Below, one piece after another: positions 63,283 to 64,000 of a stretch of 64,000 bases of DNA. The position numbers were made by a program, and so were the translations under genes. Position 1 is the first letter of the stretch, and every line of letters starts with the position of its first letter. The stretch is from Pseudomonas sp. BCA17 (GTDB taxonomy: Bacteria; Pseudomonadota; Gammaproteobacteria; Pseudomonadales; Pseudomonadaceae): contig NZ_SGWI01000001.1 in the NCBI RefSeq assembly GCF_004519405.1, positions 930,001-994,000 on the forward strand, given 5' to 3'. The notes under the pieces were generated by a model, which had not been told where the DNA came from, ran no database searches, and saw nothing but the letters and a program-made list of their open reading frames with translations.

Positions 63283-63313
63283 AAAAACGCCCAGAACCAG
63301 TCGGGGCGTTTTT
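63283..63313. terminator. Bidirectional Rho-independent terminator
   Basis: ACGCCC / GGGCGT stem flanked by a run of A on the left and TTTTT on the right, between the convergent MORN-repeat gene and cysS. Similar in style to the terminator at 16178. Confidence 0.88.
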
Positions 63314-63330
63314 CATTCAGCGTTTAACGA

Positions 63331-64000
63331 TCACGCCTGATCAGCCAACCGCCACGTCGTCCCACCTTTCCCGTCTTCCAACACCACCCCCATCGCGGTC
63401 AGTTGGTCACGGATACGGTCGGATTCCGCCCAGTCCTTGTTGGTACGCGCGGTCAGACGCGCCTGGATCAGCGCATCCACTTCAGCGGCGTCCACACGCC
63501 CTTCAGCGCCGGCTTGCAGGAACTCCTCAGGCTTCATTTGCAGAACCCCGAGCACACTCGCCAGCTCTTTCAAGCGCGCCGCCAGGCCCGCCGCTGCGTC
63601 CAGATCGCTCTCACGCAGGCGGTTGATCTCACGCACCATCTCGAACAATACGGCGCAAGCTTCCGGGGTGCCGAAGTCGTCGTTCATCACCTCGGTAAAC
63701 CGTGCCACGAACGCTTCGCCGCCGGCAGGCGCCACGGCAGGCAAGCCTTTCAACGCGTGGTAGAACCGCTCCAGGGCGCCTTTGGCGTCCTTGAGGTTGT
63801 CTTCCGAGTAGTTGATCGCACTGCGATAGTGGCTGGACACCAGCAGGTAACGCACCACTTCCGGGTGGTACTTTGCCAGCACGTCGCGGATGGTGAAGAA
63901 GTTGTTCAAGGACTTGGACATCTTCTCGCCATTGATGCGGATCATGCCGCAGTGCATCCAGGCATTGGCGTAGGTCTTGCCGGTGGCGGCTTCGCTCTGG
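63331..64000 (-). CDS. cysS: Cysteinyl-tRNA synthetase (5' part beyond window edge)
   Basis: The minus-strand frame is open to the window edge; about 222 C-terminal residues are visible. GEKMSKSLNNFFTIRDVLAK carries the class I KMSKS loop, and the anticodon-binding helices DDFGTPEACAVLFEMVREIN and the end TWRLADQA follow. Charges tRNA-Cys in the cytoplasm. A decayed copy of part of this gene lies 4 kb away at 59375. Confidence 0.95.
   Translation of the reverse strand, partial: QSEAATGKTYANAWMHCGMIRINGEKMSKSLNNFFTIRDVLAKYHPEVVRYLLVSSHYRSAINYSEDNLKDAKGALERFYHALKGLPAVAPAGGEAFVARFTEVMNDDFGTPEACAVLFEMVREINRLRESDLDAAAGLAARLKELASVLGVLQMKPEEFLQAGAEGRVDAAEVDALIQARLTARTNKDWAESDRIRDQLTAMGVVLEDGKGGTTWRLADQA

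Noticed and set aside
59312..63330. Mobile element or integron between the cysS remnant and cysS
   Set aside because: No integrase, transposase, terminal inverted repeats or direct repeats of an attachment site were found; only the remnant itself hints at past insertion.

Overview
The window is a GC-rich chromosomal segment of a Pseudomonas, most likely of the P. fluorescens group. The evidence is the fused nuoCD gene, the nuo gene order, the fused MrpA/B antiporter subunit, SfnB-type sulfur genes, DUF3087 and DUF6124 family genes, and short palindromic repeats of the GCGAGCAAGCTCGCTCC type that are common in fluorescent pseudomonads. No IS element, prophage, CRISPR array, rRNA or tRNA was seen.

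Layout. 1-14.4 kb: NADH dehydrogenase I operon nuoB (5' cut off) to nuoN, ending in a strong terminator. 14.4-22.1 kb: small metabolic and regulatory genes (flavodoxin-like reductase with a divergent LysR regulator, outer-membrane barrel, arylamine N-acetyltransferase, several small conserved proteins, DUF3087 protein, two MFS exporters). 22.2-25.7 kb, minus strand: a six-gene bufferin-type RiPP operon with two different Cys-rich secreted precursors (DUF2282/BufA1-like and BufA2-like), DoxX, a secreted alpha/beta hydrolase, one MNIO/DUF692 modifying enzyme and one DUF2063 partner. 25.9-29.7 kb: DyP peroxidase, an aldehyde dehydrogenase of the NADP-GAPDH type whose usual catalytic Glu is Gly, and a FUSC membrane protein. 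29.8-33.6 kb: one 1287-residue Ig-like/BIG2 repeat protein with a lectin-like C-terminus. 33.9-39.6 kb: TetR regulator and a MacB/FtsX/TolC/HlyD tripartite efflux operon.

39.7-49.9 kb, minus strand: ten genes reading sfnB, a stand-alone copy of the SfnB C-terminal domain, an LLM flavin monooxygenase, a degenerate AMP-ligase-like protein, a complete Liv-type ABC importer and a FAD/NAD(P)-binding protein. A sigma-54-type -24/-12 sequence lies just upstream of sfnB. I read this as an uptake and desulfurisation system for an organosulfur compound; the substrate is unknown. An XRE-cupin regulator and a divergent EamA exporter follow. 51.9-57.9 kb: mrpACDEFG cation/proton antiporter operon. 58-64 kb: HIT hydrolase, an unknown small protein, a decayed duplicate of part of cysS, a second signal peptidase I, a RibD-C/DHFR-like reductase, a DUF6124 gene behind an elaborate structured leader, an AT-rich MORN/YwqK-repeat secreted protein, and the 3' part of cysS.

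The most interesting regions are the leader before the DUF6124 gene at 61219 (central segments complementary to both an upstream copy and the ribosome-binding site, plus an internal terminator-like hairpin), the dual-precursor bufferin operon, and the sigma-54/SfnB/Liv-type operon.
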